Positions 61,959 to 64,000 of a stretch of DNA of 64,000 nucleotides are shown here, piece after piece. The DNA is from DATKNA01 sp963786765 (GTDB taxonomy: Bacteria; Actinomycetota; Actinomycetes; Actinomycetales; Kineosporiaceae): assembly GCA_963786765.1 (NCBI GenBank), contig CAWBAJ010000031.1, forward strand, positions 43,028 through 107,027, read 5' to 3'. A program made the translations under genes and the position numbers. A model generated the notes under the pieces. It did not search any database. It saw only the letters and a program-made list of their open reading frames with translations, and was not told the DNA's origin. The number at the start of each line of letters is the position of its first letter. Position 1 is the first letter of the stretch.

Positions 61959-62604
61959 CGCAGCCACCACCCGGCGAGGTCTGCGAGCGTGTGGGCCACC
62001 GCAGGGGCGCCCCACCCGCCGGCCGCCAGGCGGAGGCCGCCGAGGAGCAGCCCCGCAGCGAGGTCGAGCGGCAGGGCGTCCCACCCGTAGAGGGGGACGT
62101 GCAGCAGCGCGAAGGCGGGGGTGGTGACGGCGAGGGCCGCGCAGTACCCCAGCGGCCGGCGGTCACCTCCCAGAGCGCGCCCCGCAGCAGCACCTCCTCG
62201 GCGACCGCGACGGCGGACACGACGGCCGCCCAGGTCGGCAGCTCCGCGAGCGGCAGCGCTCCGCCCGGTGTCCGCAGGTGGACCGTGAGCGGCACGGCGC
62301 AGAGCACGAGAGCGCCCGCGCAGCCAACGACCAGCTGCCGGCGACGGGCCCGGGGAGGAGCCCCCCGGGGGTCGCGCGGCGATGGCGACGGCGATCAGGA
62401 GCCCGGCGAACACCAGGCCGGCGGGGATGCTGCGGACGCCGGCGCCCCCGCGAGCCCGACCCGGACGGCGAGCGCGCCGGCGAGCCCGGCGAGGAGCGCG
62501 GAGTGCGTCGGGGCCGCCGCCGGCGCCGCGGGTCCGCCCGGGACGCTGGTCACAGGCGACGAGCGGCCCACGGCGGCCTGTGCTCACAGACGGCGGGAGG
62601 TCAT
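61955..62604 (-). CDS. CPBP-family intramembrane protease (right copy, frameshifted)
   Basis: Counterpart of 30300-30965. The end WGAPAVAHTLADLAGWWLR and LLHVPLYGWDALPLDLAAG are intact, but the start and the EExxxR segment are in other frames. Substitutions such as IPAGLVFAGLLIAVAIAAR against APAGLVFAALLLAVALGAR show real divergence. Confidence 0.65.
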
Positions 62605-63967
62605 GACTGGCCAGGGGGTGACAGCTGCTCCATCAACGGCTGCGCCAGCAGCCACAGGCTGAGCATCGTGTACCCCACCATTACGACGAGCCAGGCACCT
62701 CCGAACGCCGGGCCTCCCGCGCGGGCACGGAACGGCCGGCGAGGTGGCGGTGGGCCAGGACGACGGCGACCACGTGCGCGGCGACGATGACGACGATCTG
62801 CGCGTACCAGACCACGGATGTCGGCATGGCACCCGTGGCGACCTCGTAGTCGTCGTTGAACGGGTACGGCAAGCGGAGCGGCCAGCTCTCGGAGCCGACC
62901 GGGTTGCCGAGCAGCGGGAGGAGGAGCTGGCCGTTGATCATGACGTACTGGAGGTAGTGCGCCAGGAGGTAGCCGTAGGCGATCGGCAGCAGCGAGGGCA
63001 GCAGGCCGGTGAGGGCCCGGACTGCGTCGACCCGGCGCCGGCCGCCCGGCCTGCGCCCACGGCGAAGGCGCCGAACACTGTGAGGGTGCCGAGGGTGAGG
63101 GCGGCGAAGACGAGGATGGCGAAGAATTCGTACGCGGGCTGCCCGGCCCCAGCCGGTCCGGCAGGCCGCCCGCGAGCCGTCCCCATTGCGGCGTGGACAG
63201 CAGGCCGTCGAACGAGACCGACACGAGGAGCAGCAGGACGCCGACGACGCGCCCGCGTGAGGCCTCGAAGGGCACGTCGAGCCCGCCCCGAAGCCGCGGG
63301 CGCCCGGGGGCCGGAACCGCCACCAGCCCAGGCGGCCCCAGGTCGCGAGGACGACGGTGAACATCTCGGCACGGGTGTTCCAGGCGTCCGCCCCACGACG
63401 ACGCCGCCCGCGGCACAGAGCAGCGCGTAGGCGACGAGCGCCGGCGGCGGTGACGCGGGGCAGCGTCGCGACCCGGTTGACGATGAGCTCGCCGATCACG
63501 ACGAGCGCGTAGACGACGGCCGCGATCCACCAGGCCCGCCGCGGCGACCAGGTCAGCGGGTCGGTGCGGCCGAGCACGAGGCGACGAAACCGGACGTACC
63601 GGCCGCCCGGGTGATCGCGGCGAACGGGTTGGCCGGGCCCGTCCAGTCACCCAGGACGCCGACCGAGAGCGGACGGCGACCCAGACGAGGAGCCAGAACG
63701 CCGTCGGGAGGATGTCCTCGGGCACTTCCTGGCTGCCCAGCACGCCCGCCAGCACCAGCAGGCCCAGGACGGCGACGGACGCGCCCGACGCGACACGTCC
63801 GGCGCGCGGCGGGACGACGACGTCCTCGCCGGCGTCCTGGGGCCGTCGGTGACCGCCCGGCGGTACACCAGTGTGAACGACACCAGGACGACGACGGCGC
63901 CGCCCAGGACGAAGAGCGCCAGCGGCACGGGGGAGTCAAAGCGCTGGCCGAAGGCGTGAGCGATCAC
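62601..63967 (-). CDS. Polytopic membrane protein (right copy, frameshifted)
   Basis: Counterpart of 28930-30303. The segments LPSLLPIAYGYLLAHYLQYVM and NDDYEVATGAMPTSVVWYAQ are conserved. I count at least six slips. The start GTG (MIAHAFGQRFDSPVPLALF) is only 33 bp from the window edge. Confidence 0.7.
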
Positions 63968-64000
63968 AACAGGACGATAGGAGGGCGACCGGGCCTGAGG

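Larger units (their letters stand above)
46508..64000 (-). repeat. Right arm of the giant inverted repeat
   Basis: Reverse complement of 28897-46447. It is near-identical at about 48.2-52.9 kb, with growing substitutions and single-base gaps outward; the outer 4 kb show clear amino-acid differences. It continues to the window edge, so its true end is unknown. Confidence 0.97.

Noticed and set aside
28897..64000. Composite transposon or IS-driven inverted duplication
   Set aside because: No transposase and no IS ends were found at the loop or at the visible outer ends.

Overview
The window is GC-rich and gene-dense, with GTG starts, 4-bp ATGA/GTGA overlaps and actinobacterial families (Kgd-type 2-oxoglutarate enzyme, dodecin, LacI/FrcABC sugar transport, DUF222 protein, ECF sigma with zinc-finger anti-sigma). 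It comes from an actinomycete; I cannot name the genus. No rRNA, tRNA, transposase or CRISPR array was seen.

Region 1 (1 to about 28.9 kb) is unique sequence. It starts with a broken fragment of a LuxR-type ATPase regulator. Next come a universal stress protein with an amino-acid permease, a peptidoglycan-binding lipoprotein, a small holin-like membrane protein, and a coherent fructan-use locus: secreted GH32 fructanase, sugar-binding lipoprotein, permease, ATPase, SDR oxidoreductase and LacI regulator, with two LacI-type palindromes around the transporter promoter. Then follow a DUF222 remnant, a PhnB/VOC protein, two beta-propeller proteins, an M20 amidohydrolase, a GH15 glucoamylase-like gene with many frameshifts, a regulator-like protein, an ECF sigma factor divergent from its probable anti-sigma factor, dodecin, an HATPase regulator, a methyltransferase and a two-component system.

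Region 2 (28,897 to 64,000) is one giant inverted repeat. The left arm (28,897-46,447) reappears reverse-complemented as the right arm (46,508-64,000), around a 60-bp loop inside kgd. Each arm carries, from the outside in: a polytopic membrane protein, CPBP protease, membrane-anchored surface protein, small hypothetical, cyclase-family protein, GGDEF-EAL protein, flavin monooxygenase, Trm11-like methyltransferase, M15 peptidase, two CBS/CorC-type membrane proteins, an ABC exporter (ATPase plus permease) and the 5' part of kgd. Both kgd copies stop at the turn, so neither encodes the E1 catalytic half.

The arms look nearly identical at about 40-44.7 kb against 48.2-52.9 kb. They diverge outward with codon-level amino-acid changes, and they diverge abruptly inside kgd. 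Single-base frameshifts are concentrated in the right outer arm and in the left kgd segment, and usually one arm is intact where the other is broken. The simplest reading is a fold-back chimera of long-read data, probably from two related strains, seeded at a 13-bp inverted repeat in kgd. A real inverted duplication is less likely but cannot be excluded from sequence alone. Right-arm genes should not be counted as second copies until the junction is verified.
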